Assembly: GCA_020744425.1 (NCBI GenBank) | Contig: JAGMUV010000004.1 | Span: 1,488,001-1,552,000 of the forward strand | DNA: 64,000 nt | Reading direction: 5' to 3' | Origin: Dactylonectria macrodidyma | Lineage: Eukaryota; Ascomycota; Sordariomycetes; Hypocreales; Nectriaceae | Shown: positions 32,311 through 43,781 of the stretch, piece after piece | How positions within the stretch are numbered: position 1 is the stretch's first letter | Layout: each line of letters opens with the position of its first letter | Notes under the pieces: model-generated | What the model saw: the letters and a program-made list of their open reading frames with translations, nothing else | Databases searched by the model: none | Told to the model about the DNA's origin: nothing | Made by a program: the position numbers and the translations under genes

Positions 32311-35300
32311 TATAGTAAGCCCTTTTTAAAGTGCTTTTACTATAGTAATAGTAATTGCTAAAGACTGTAAAGAGCTTTCTATAGCTTTAGGATCCTTCCT
32401 AGCTTCCTATATCCTATAGGCATTTACATATAAATATCCTTATCTAGCTTTATATATATAAATATATTAACTATATTATATTATAGTATATTATAGTTAA
32501 ATCAGTTAGCTAAGGCTATAAGGGTTCTAAATAATATACTTACTAAAGTTATTATATAGGTCTTTTAGCTATTAATCGCTTACTAGTCTTTATATATAAT
32601 AAGGCATGCTTTTATCTTTATAAATCTACTATACTTATTAAGTTTATAAATATAGACTTAGTAATAGCTAAGTACTTATTAACTATTTACTAAGGCTTTT
32701 ATAACTTTAATTTATAATTAAGAATCTATATAACTTTATAAGTATATTCTTTCTACTTTAAGAAGAGTATTCTAATAAGGATAGCTTACTATTATTATAT
32801 ATAAGCTAGGAAGGGTCTATAATAAGCATTAAAGTATACTAATACATAATAACCTTTCCCCCCTAGATATAAGGCTCTTTATTTATAAAGGCTTTTATAT
32901 TATTACTAATATAAGGCTCTCTAATCTCAGAGGCTTTTATATACTTACATTCTTTATAATCTAAGAGCAGACTTATCTTCCTCTGCTAAGTGCTTGCTTA
33001 GAGCTAGCCAGGCCTTCGCTAAACACTCTGCAGTTACTTATGCAATACTTAGGTAACTAAAGCCTCCTAGCTAGGAATGCAGCCTTAAATGACTCGTGCT
33101 ACTTTACTAGTCTATTAGCAGAGCCTCATTAGACCTTCTGAGACTCCCTTTATCTGCCTAAGAATTAGTATATAAAGCTCTCTATCTTTAGAGCATATTA
33201 TATATCTGCTTTTAACCCTTAGTCAGCCGCTTCCCCACGCCCCTTTATACTTAGCCTAGAGGCTAAGGTATGGAAAAATGCGACTAGTAGTAATGGAGGA
33301 GGTATTAGAAGAGGTTTAAACTTAGCTATAGTATATTCATACGCCCCTTCAGATTCAGGCACTCTACTAATAGCCTTATAATCACTTAGTAAGTATTCTC
33401 TAAATAGATTATTATTATCTTCTTCTATTACTTTATTTACTTCTTTATTAAATAATTATAATAGCTATTGCTTAGCTTATGCTTATATTACTATAAGTTC
33501 TTTAATATATTATTAAATAGCTTTAAGGTTCTATTACTTTAAATTATCTTAAAGACTCTCTATCTATTTATTAAATAGATACTACTTATTAAATAAAATA
33601 TCTCTTATTATAAAAACTTCCTTATATAAAGGGTTCTAGACTCTAAATAAGTTACTTAATATATAGCCTACTAAGAAACTAATCTATGCTTTTAGAGCCT
33701 GCTTTTAAAGCCGGTTTCTTTATAATTATATATCTATAGTTAATATAAAGACCTTATAGCTATATGCTTAAAGGTATGAGAAGTCGGGTTTTACTAAGTG
33801 ATTACTATAGAATTAGTAATAGAATAACTTATATAGAATCTTTCTATTTCTATAAATTAAAAGTATATAGTTATAAAAGTAAGTAATAGCCTTAATTAAT
33901 TCTAGCTATAAGTATTCTAATAACTTAGCTCCTATATGCATTATATAGCTTTTTAATATAATAATTATAGTAATGTATTCTGCCCCTCTGTTTTATACTT
34001 AAGTATTTAGAGCTAAGAGCTTAGTATATATTCCTTAAATAGTTAGTAGCTTAGCGATTTATAAGTATATTTCTATTATTTTATTATTATACTTAAATAT
34101 TTTAACCTTAATAGAGTATTATACTTTTAATATCTTAAGGAAGTGAATAATTACTATATAAATAGTGAGTATTAAGTGATTATTAGTATAATAGTCTTAG
34201 GAATACCCTATTACTCAGTCTATAAAGATCTATATAGATATATAGCCTGTATAGCCTAGGATCATTAAATAGAAATCTAGAGCTATTCATTCTCCTGGTT
34301 TTACTTATACTATTACTTCTTAAAGAGCTCTATAAACCGCTTAATAAGCCTTCACTATACTATATATATTGCAGTTAATAGTTATTATTTATTAAAGGCC
34401 TTTAGGCTCTTCTATCTTCAGCCTAACGCCTCTTATAGCTATTATAAGGCAATATAAGGAGTCTAGGCTTAGATATCTAAGTCTTTAATACTAAGTCATT
34501 ATATCTTCTAGCATTAGCTTTCTAAGAGTCTATAATATAAAGTAAGACTTCTTCTATAGTATATTAGCTATTATTACTACTAAGTGCTCTACGACCCTTC
34601 TTTAAGCATTTAGTAAATCTACTACTCTATCTTTCTATTCTAAGACTTATTGCCCTTACTTCTTATTAATAGTACTTAAGAAAGACTTATTTAATCTCTA
34701 TAAATAGTTATTATTTAGTCTAGTATTCTACTAAAGGCCTTACTATCTTAGCTTTAAGAATAAGATGAGGTTTATAGTAAGGGATTTATATAGAGTAATA
34801 TTATAAAGAGTGAGCCTTTTTAGCAAACTATTAGTATTTACTAAAGTAATAGTCACTTTTCTATAGCTATTAATTAGTACTTAAGTAGTTTCTAACTAAA
34901 AGAAATCTCTTAGTAGGGCTGCTTATAGGTTCTTTATTTAGCTTATATCTTAAAAGATATATAAAGTTACTTTTAAATCTAAGAGAATATAGTTCTATAA
35001 TGTATAGTAAATACTAACTATTAATTTAGCATTTATTATATAATTACTAATAATTAGAGCTATGTTTACTATATAAGCACTGACTAATTATAGTCAGGCT
35101 GATTTCTCTAGCTTAATCTTTCTGATCTACCTGACTAAGTTATCTTCATTCTCTTCTAGCCATTTATTAAACCTTTTAATTATATAAGGCTGCGGTTCAA
35201 ACTAGTCAGATCTATTCTTTAAAAAGGTATAGAAGTAATATAAAAGTGAATAGAGTTAATAGTATACTGGGCACTTAGCTTCATTATCTGATCTAATGCT

Positions 35301-36376
35301 CTAACGCTATCTCTTCTTAATAATTATTTATTAAGCACTTACTAAGCTATTAGCTTCTTTTTATATACTTCCTCTACTATAAAAGGCTCCCTAACTCACT
35401 CTTCCTTACTGTAAAGTCTCTAGCCATTTAGTAATCTCTTAGTAAATATTTATTATAACTAGACTGACTATTAAAGTACTTACTTAGACTTAATCTATCT
35501 ATATAACGCTATATATATCAGTCTAAGCCTATAAGTATATTAACTAAAGAGCTATTATAAGGTCTCTAAGCCATTAATTAGGTTCTATTACTTCTTAAAA
35601 GCTAATATCCTAAGCCTTATTAATAGTATTCTACTATCTCTTAAGCCAGTTAGCTATAGTAATATTAGTCTTAATCTTTCCTTAAGGTAGTTCTCTTAGG
35701 ATCTTATAGTATATTTAGCAAGCCCTTTACTTCTATAGTTCGGTTACTAGAGCAAACTTATTATAGATTAACTAAATCTACTTAGGCAAACTAATCTTTA
35801 GCTTATAGTAGTATTAAGAGAGTGGTTTATTAAGCATCTTAAGGACCTAGTTCCTTATATTCTTTATTCTAGTCTAGAATTCCTTATAACGCTTATTATA
35901 GTATTTATAATTAGCCTATAAGGCATTATATACTTAAAGACCCTTCTTAAGCAGCTTACTAATATCTTAAGCTTTTAGCATTATATTATCTTCTTTACTA
36001 AAAGTAGGGTCTTTATTATTAGTTACTATTATAATAGTCTTAGTATAATCGCTAGAAGCTACTAATAACTCAGCGAGCCTTACACAAGTAATTAACACTA
36101 GCTTCTTCTTAAATTAAGTAATATCTAGTAGAATTAGGGCTTTTAAGATTAGCTCTGGTTTATTCTTCTTCTTAGGGTTAAGATAGTCCTAGAGGTCTTT
36201 ATTTATAGCTATAGTCTTTAGAGTCTTGAACCATATAATCCAATCTTTATCTATAACTAGCTTAATACTTATAATAATTATTATACTTTTAGTAACTGCT
36301 TATTAGGCGCTTATAGACAGCCTGCTGCTTAAAGCAGTAATTATTAGTAAATATAATTATATATAAGACTCTTAAT

Positions 36377-36599
36377 TATTAGATTTAGGCAATATATATA
36401 GTACTTTAGTTATTAAGAGCCTATATATATATATATTATATATATTATTATCTAAGCTAATCTTATAGTAATTAGGGGTATTATATATAGTATTCACTAC
36501 CTTCCTATTTAGGCTATACTTAGTATGCCCTCAGTAGTCACACGCCTGACCAAGGTCACTTGATCATATGCATGACTGTGCGCACGATCTATTCTAACA
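36377..36599 (-). repeat. 5' LTR of Copia element (right copy)
   Basis: 223 bp. The first ~130 bp are saturated with C-to-T/G-to-A changes relative to the left LTR, while the last ~85 bp are nearly unchanged. Confidence 0.9.
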
Positions 36600-36608
36600 G
36601 ATGCACTG

Positions 36609-37010
36609 CATCCAAGTATGCGCTGCATTAAGATTTTCACTTTAAATTGCATTTTTAAAATAATTCTTAATAATTCAAATTAAGCCTAAAATAGCTATAA
36701 CTTTATATATAGCTTATTCATTATATATATTATTTTTAAGAATTATTTTAAGTTATATATACTTATAGCGCTAGTAGTATAAAATTCGCACTATTTTTAT
36801 TAATATTTTTATTTATAACTAGCTTAATAATTTTTTTTAAAAGTCTAAAAAAAATACTAGCTTATTAACTTTTTAGTTAAATATCTAAATTAAATCCTTA
36901 AAAATCCTAGACTTATATAACCTATTTTAAAAAATTTAAAGTTTAGCTTTTAAGGTATACAGTATACATGCAGCGCATACTTGGATGCGGCGCATGCTTA
37001 TTAAGTACGT
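36609..37010. mobile_element. MITE, right part
   Basis: Continues the element begun at 27483. The right inverted end contains two ATGCGCYGCAT-type palindromes around ATCCAAGT and closes with TTATTAAGTACGT followed by the TA duplication. Confidence 0.75.
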
Positions 37011-37012
37011 TA

Positions 37013-40000
37013 CTTAAAATAATTTCCTTAATTTTATTAAATGTATTTTTTATAGTAATATCCTATTAGAAGTCTATTCCTTTTTATATAAGGTTAGTAA
37101 GTAATATAATATATTTACTAAACCCTTTAATGAATTTTTAATAATAATTAGTAAATCTAAAGAAGGCTTATACTTTTATAATATTTATTAGTTTTAGCTA
37201 TTTATTAATTATAATAATCTTCTTTAAATCTATTTTAATTTTATTATAAAAGATTATATATCTAAGAAATTCTACTTTTAGAGTATAAAAATAACTTTTC
37301 TTTAGTTTAACTAATAATCTATAGTCTTATAATATATATAGTATTTTATAAATATACTTAGTATATTCTTTTTCTATTTTAAAGAAAATAAGAATATTAT
37401 TTAAATAATATATAATAAATATATTAAAGTATTCTTATAATATATTTTTAATTATTTATTAAAATATAGTTAGTATATTAGTAAGTCTAAAAGGTATAAT
37501 AAGATATTTATATAGTTTAAACTTTATTCTAAAGGCAGTTTTCTATTTATATCCTTTTTTAATATAAATAAGACTATATATATTTTTAAAATTTAGTATT
37601 ATAAAGAACTTCATTCTATAGAGTCAGTTCTTAAGCTTTATAATAAGTAATAATAGGGTTTGATCTTTTAGTATAATATTATTTAAGTAATAATAGTTTA
37701 TAATAAGTTAGAATTTATTATTCTTTTTAAAAATAAATATAATTAGATAGTTAGTTAAGGACTTTAATATTTTAATATATTCTTTATATAGTATATCTTT
37801 AATATATTCTTTAAGTATTTATAATTATATTTTATTAAAGTTAAAAATCTTATAGAATGTAAGTAATGCTCTATTTTTTAATATAATTTTATAGTCCTAT
37901 TAACTAAATTCTAATAATCTTATTTTAAGTTTTTCTATAAAGAGCTTTTTATAAATATAGTATTATACTAATATATTCTTAAGCTTATTATCTTTAGGAT
38001 TTTCTTATTATTCTTTTTTCTATTTCTTAAGGTCTTTATTTATTTCTTTAAACTATTATTAAAGGTATTTAATTATTCTTTAAAGTATGTTTTTCTTACC
38101 TTTCTAATATTTATATTATATTCCTATTAGGAGTAATAAGGTATTTATTATTTCTTTATATAAAGTCTTATTCTTACTATTTTTAAGGGTTAAGATTAAA
38201 GATCTCTCTTTTTTTAAATTACTTTTATTATTATTAAAAAGTATATTATTATTATTAACTAATACTTAGCTAGTTCTTTAGTTAATATATAAGTTATATT
38301 TTCTTAGCTATAAATACTTAAGTATAATATTATAATACTTTATTAAAATAATATTAAGAATAATGCTTTAATTCTTTTTATTAATAAAAACCTTTAAATA
38401 ATTAAGTTCTTTAATAATCTATTTATCTTTATAATTAAATATATTGCCTTTAAGGTTATATAATATATAAGCTTCTTTCTTATACTTTTATAATAACTTT
38501 AGCTTATTAACTACTTTTAGATTAATATAATCTGCTTTAGCTTTACTATCTATTAATATAATAAGTTATATATTATTAACTTATACTTATAGTTTAAGTG
38601 TCTTTCGTTTTATTACTATTTATATTATATATAGAGCTTTTAATAAAGATAATTTCCCTTTTATATTATTACTTATTTATCACTTTTTTATAAATAGTAC
38701 TTATTATTTTTTATTTATAGTATATATATATACTTAGTATAGTTAGCTATTAAGTCTTTTTATTTATTTTATTATATATATTATAGGTTAATCTTAGCTT
38801 AAGTATAAATTAAATAGTCCTCTTTTTAATACTATATAGAGTTTTTAAGTCTTTTAATATATTTTAAAAAGAAGAAATTATTAGAATATTCTAAGACTAT
38901 AATCCTATTAATAGGTTTAAAACTTCTAATTTAATAGCCTTTAATTTTATTATAAAAGTATAGTATAAATACTAAGTAGTCTTCTAATTATATAAGAAAA
39001 TAATTATTTTTCTACTTATTATAAATATATCTTTTATAGTATAAGTTATAGTATAAGATTTATATAAGTTTATAATATTAAAAGTTATTTATTTTAATAT
39101 AAGGATTATTTAGGAATTCTTTTTAAAGTATTTCTTTATTACTTTATACTTTAAGTCTTAATTAAGTATAAATATAGAGATCTTCTTTAGCTTAAGGTTC
39201 TTATCTTTTTTTAACTATTTACTAATATTAATCTTCATTATTTATCTATATGTAGATTCCTTATAAGTCGATTTCTACTATATTCTACTATTCTTTTACT
39301 TCTATTAAGGACTCTTTATACTCCTTATAATAGGGGCTTGCTTATTTATTATTACTACTATTTAGGTATTTATTTATAAGCATAAGGATGAGCTCTAGTT
39401 CTTAACTTAATTATATATTTAAGATATAGTAGGCTTTTAAGTATTATCTGCCTTTAGCTATTCTGCTTTATAAGAGTTCGTAGTGTTTATTAGTACTAGT
39501 GTTTTATTACTTATTACTTTACTTAGGTTTCTTATTATTATAAAGTTTATTTTAAATCTATTTGCCTTTTTTAGAAAATAATACTAAGTATTCATTCTTT
39601 ATATAGCTAACTTATTAGTAATTATAGTTATTATTTATTTATGCAGCTTGAGTCTTAAGTAACTAGAAGGTTATACTAGATGCACTTCTTAGTTAGTTAT
39701 AGTCTACTTTGACTTAGCTTAGCTATCTATTAGGAATTTCCTCTTTAACCTTCTTCTAGTAAGACTTACTATCCTCTGGAATAGGTGTGAATTATATTAT
39801 GCATTTATTGCCTTTTTTAACTATTATAAGGATTTTTCTATTTGCTCTTACTAGAGGTCATTCTTCTAGGATCAGAGTCTATTCCTAAAGCTACTCAGTT
39901 AGGATGATTTATTATAGGAAGTAGAATCCTAATAATAGTTTTAGCTTATATAGCTCGTTCTTAGCTTTTTCCTCTATTTTATATAACTAGCCAGAGTATA

Positions 40001-41200
40001 GTTATAACAATCCTTTAGAAGCGCCAGTTTTATTATAGCCACTTCTAGTTATAATAAGAGTCTTTAATAAATACTAATAATTAGTAAATTAGAAGTTCTT
40101 ACCTTTTAATATAAGCTTATACTTCTAATTTATCTTAAGGCTTTAGCACTTATTCTTAAAGTACTTTATTTTATTATAATTCTAATACTTAACTTTAGAA
40201 TAGTCCTATTAAGCTACTCTAAGTTCTATAAGTCTGGCCTAAGTTCTATAAGAAGTATTTACTTAGTTTTTATCTTTCTAATTATCTTAGTTCTTAAAGT
40301 AATATAGATTATAATTACTACTTTAGTCTCTTTATTAGTTCTTAGCCTTCTCCTTTTATCTTTTATACTATTATTTATTAATTTTAATAGCTATAGTAAT
40401 ATACTTAGTAAGTGTATTAAGTCAGTTAGCTTTATATAACTTATTCTTAACTTCTTCTTTAAGTCTTTAGTAAAAGATTTTTATAAATATATTATTATTC
40501 TATGTGATGGGCTGACCCCAGGAGGGCTAAGCGATAGCTAGCGCAACGGCCACCAGCGCCTACGGCGCTACCCTTTGCTGCTGAGGCAAAAGGATACGTA
40601 TTGATCGATCGCCAGTGCGATCAACTAACTAGCTATACAAGGTCTTCTACAAAGCTAGAGCAAAGCTCTAGCCCATAACATATGCCCCTTCTCCTACTGA
40701 CCTTACTACACATCCCCCAGCTTCTGCATCTCCTGCGTTCTTGCGCCTTATGGATGATTGCCCCTGTAAGCCTAGGTTCGAGGGCGGGACTCGAACCTAT
40801 GACCTTTAGGTTGATCGATCAAATGTGATGGGCTGACCCCAGGAGGGCTAAGCGATAGCTAGCGCAACGGCCACTAGCGCTTACGGCGCTACCCTTTGCT
40901 GCTGAGGCAAAAGGATACGTATTGATCGATCGCTAGTGCGATCAACCAACTAGCTATATAAGGTCTTCTACAAGGCTAGAGCAAAGCTCTAGCCTATAAC
41001 ATTCTATTCTAATTTAAAAGCGACTTATTAGAATATAATAATATAAGTAATAGTAGATCGGATTTATTTAATCTTATAGATCTTAATTATTACTTGCCTT
41101 TCTTTATTAACTATACTAAAAGTGTCTTTAATTACTTTTTTAAAGTTCTTTTAATTTATAAAGATATTAATCGCTATTGAAACCACTGTTCGGACTTTTG
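37013..41200 (-). mobile_element. Ty3/Gypsy retrotransposon, right part (gag and RT), RIP-decayed
   Basis: The minus strand about 37500-37050 reads VPFRLTNILTIF, IIYYLNNILIFF (YLDD region), LLVKLKKSYFYTLKVEFLRY and FTNYY-KFIKGFSKY, the order of a Gypsy reverse transcriptase. Further right (41150-40400, split by TRIM 3) it reads KDTFSIVNKERQ and LKEEVKNKLYKA, a Gypsy gag pattern. No LTR could be delimited. The 5' end lies somewhere right of 41150. AT content is extreme and stops are dense. Confidence 0.8.
40503..41001 (-). mobile_element. TRIM-like miniature LTR element 3 (499 bp)
   Basis: Direct repeats of 178 bp at 40503-40680 and 40824-41001 (TGTGATGGGC...CATAACA and ...TATAACA) differ only at a few, mostly transition, sites. 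The perfect 5-bp duplication TTCTA is at 40498-40502 and 41002-41006. On the minus strand the purine tract AGGAGAAGGGGCA precedes the 3' LTR and the 143-bp interior starts close to AGGTTCGAGTCC (40787-40798), a perfect-looking tRNA B box within the hairpin AGGTTCGAG/CTCGAACCT. It is GC-normal inside a RIP-bleached Gypsy gag, hence young. It has no coding capacity and no similarity to TRIM 1 or 2. Confidence 0.9.
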
Positions 41201-41425
41201 TTTCTACGCTACCGCATTTCTGTATCACGTGTTTGCATTACTTGAGTTGTCTTAAGACGAAGGACTCGATTGATTAGTCGACCTAGTTACAGATAGACTC
41301 TTATCCCTCCTCCCTTAAACCTTCCTCCGCCAAATCCTTCAACCGTTCTACCAAGCAGCAGGATTCCCTTGGTTTCTAACGCGTCAGTCGTTTTACGCAT
41401 TAATAATAGCCACGTTTCTTATAAC

Positions 41426-41821
41426 TTACATCATCCACCCCTCGTTAATATCAGCTAGCGACTCGAGGAACGCTATTTCTTCTGGGGATATTTCAGATGC
41501 CGGCTTCGCTACTAGTCGCCTTAAGAAGTATCGTTCGTTTTTAATCCAGTTCTTAAATCGTCGGTTACCTCTAAAGAGGCGCAGTCTTAAGAACACCTCA
41601 GTCTCGAAGATCGCTAAGGCGACTTGCTCGCTATTAGAGAGTCGCTAGGTCTTAATAGTTCTGGTTTCTTTAAGACTACATCCTGCTACTACAGCCTTCA
41701 GCTTATTAAGGGTTTCTATATCCCTACTAAGCTTAGTATCTAGGTCATATATAGAGAGAGTATAGCGGCTGCTGAAACCCGAGTTATTAGGAGCGTGGAG
41801 TGTATTACGCTAGACGTTCAT
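41426..41821 (-). pseudogene. 131-codon helical reading frame with two in-frame TAG stops
   Basis: The frame starts at an ATG (41821) and ends TAA. It contains SRYTLSIYDLDTKLSRDIET, LSNSEQVALAIFETEVFLRL and SPEEIAFLESLADINEGWMM. The two stops (codons 4 and about 60) are TAG and could each have been TGG or CAG before a transition. The region is GC-normal and lies just upstream of the Gypsy gag on the same strand. It may be an extra 5' ORF of that retroelement or an unrelated decayed gene. No family recognised. Confidence 0.45.
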
Positions 41822-42026
41822 TATAGTGTTCGTTATGGGTCGGTTGGATTGCGAAGAGGTGACTTAAAAATAACGCTGATCTTTAATAAGTTGGTCTCTG
41901 ATGAGCTGAATTGCGATCTGGAATTGTAAAGAGCTGAATTGCGACTTGGAACTGCGACGAGCTTGGAATGCGACGAATGCAGAGCCCTCACGGGGCTTTT
42001 ATCGCATGACGATTTTGCCTTCCGAC

Positions 42027-42078
42027 ATCTAGCTTTTCCATCTAGCTTTTCTATCTAGCTTTTCTATCTAGCTTTCCA
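42027..42078. repeat. 13-bp tandem repeat, four units
   Basis: Four head-to-tail copies of ATCTAGCTTTTCT with single-base variants. Confidence 0.85.
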
Positions 42079-43781
42079 GCTGCTTGACGCATCTCGAAGG
42101 GTTGATTAGGATAGCAAGGCTTGTACCCTGATGCAGTAGAAACTCTAGTCATTCTGAGTTGCTGTTGCCTTGGGCTTGGGTTTTGGGCCCTCACACTGTT
42201 ATTCACTATTGGTTGTTTTTGTTTTTTTTTACTGTTTAACCTCTGGCCCCTCTCTGAGTGTGCGCTGCTAAAGGACCATAACCTTAATAAAGATATTAAT
42301 AGTATTTTAATTCTAGCTTACTTTATTATTATTTAAAAAGTCCTTTATAATTAGTTTAAATTAGTCTTTAGTATTTTTAATTATTAGATTATTTATAAAT
42401 AATAAGTATACTTTAAATAATATAAGATATTATAAGAAGAATTAAAAATATCCCTTTATTTAAATAATAAATAGAATTATATTATTTAATAAACTATTAA
42501 ATAGTTTAAGCTTTAGTAACTTAATTATTTCTCTTAGGTTATAGTCATTATTTATAACTAGTATAATAAGTATTATAACTAGCTAGTTCTACACTTATTA
42601 TTATAAGATTTAAATAAAGGCATAAAGTTATTAAACCTCTATTACTATTTTAATATTATTTAATAAAATTATATATATTAAAAGTATAAGCATATTACTT
42701 AAAGTAATAAGAGTTCAGTTTATTCTAAATATACTAATAATATAAAGTATTGTTTAAATTAATATAGTAATATACTAAATAAGAGCTATTAATATATAAT
42801 AGTCAGGCTTATACTAAGGCTTTAGAATAAGTCTAAAGTATATAGTATTTATAATCTAATAAATTAGAATATTATATTAAATAATATAAGTTATAATCTA
42901 ATAATAATAAAATAGTAAATTTAATATAACTAAGTATATTAATAGCTAGTAAGGCTATCTTTATAAAAGTGCTAAATAAATGTATTTATATATAACTAGT
43001 ATCTAAATAGATTATAGTTAAGGATTATAATTCATCTTCTTAGATTATAATCTAGAATCATAATTCTATATTAAATTATAGTAAAAGATTATGATTTATT
43101 ATCGTAATTACAGTTTCGAATCGTAATTTAACAGGATTAGTTAGAAATTTATAGGAGCGGACGTGGTTAGTCAGCGTCACATGGTCTTATGCAGACCGGG
43201 CCGTGACAGGATTGGACTGGCCATGAAGATAAGATCGCTATGATGTACTACATCATGGATGCGCTGTAAACCCATGTTATTCTGCCAGCTGTAGTAGTGG
43301 GTACTTCTACTCTTATCAACAGCCTTGTGCTGTAGAGTTAAGACCCCACAAGTAACTTGCTTATAGAATCGAATTCTCCTGAAAAATCAAAGTCCTGTTC
43401 AAAATTGCGGTGGAGGGCAGTAGAGGTCACCGGGGCTGGTTCTGTGGAACTGAATACGTCCATCCATGAGCCATGATGGTGCTTTAAGTGTACGTTTGAC
43501 CTTGGTCACTCGCTCGTCAGCCAATCGGTCGAAGAAAACAACTGGTGGAACAGTCACGCATGCATTTCTGATGTCGGTAGATTCGATTCCAGGCAGTGGA
43601 TTATTACAGCAGGTCTGGATTACTTCATCAAGAGGTAAAAGATTCAGTGAGGCAATTCAATTTGAGGAAAGCGTTTTGTATTCTTTCTCACAGCTAGTTT
43701 CTCTCTATACTAGGCAAGCTCATAAATACTTTCTCTCTGTCGTTGAGGCGCTAGCTAGTTGCAGATCTCTGATAATTGCTC
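42079..43781. other. AT-rich RIP-like tail of the island, then GC-normal spacer
   Basis: 42280-43140 is very AT-rich without legible coding. Near 43020-43130 there are repeated ATTATAATC/GATTATGATT words of inverted type. From 43150 composition returns to normal, forming the 3' flank of the dioxygenase gene. Confidence 0.5.

Larger units (their letters stand above)
30918..36599 (-). mobile_element. Ty1/Copia LTR retrotransposon, 5682 bp, RIP-decayed
   Basis: Two 223-bp LTRs, 30918-31140 and 36377-36599, differ by transitions only. The 5-bp duplication GATGC is at 30913-30917 and 36600-36604. The minus strand is sense: the polypurine tract GCTGAAGGGGCG abuts the 3' LTR at 31141. The frame near 32310-31820 reads IIFFFYIDNYI, FLGIKVI, SINLYFRKISTIIYIVVMT and NIAFTIS, the Copia reverse-transcriptase order (YxDD, FLGI, S.G.L.Y). 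It inserted exactly inside the right target duplication of the hAT element. Confidence 0.9.

Noticed and set aside
42121..42336. 71-codon hydrophobic frame that looks like two membrane helices
   Set aside because: Starts without a good ATG context, runs into AT-rich DNA, and its hydrophobicity follows from T-rich composition.
27280..43140. Centromere or mitochondrial insertion because of extreme AT content
   Set aside because: The content is explained by RIP-decayed Gypsy, hAT and Copia elements with readable ends.
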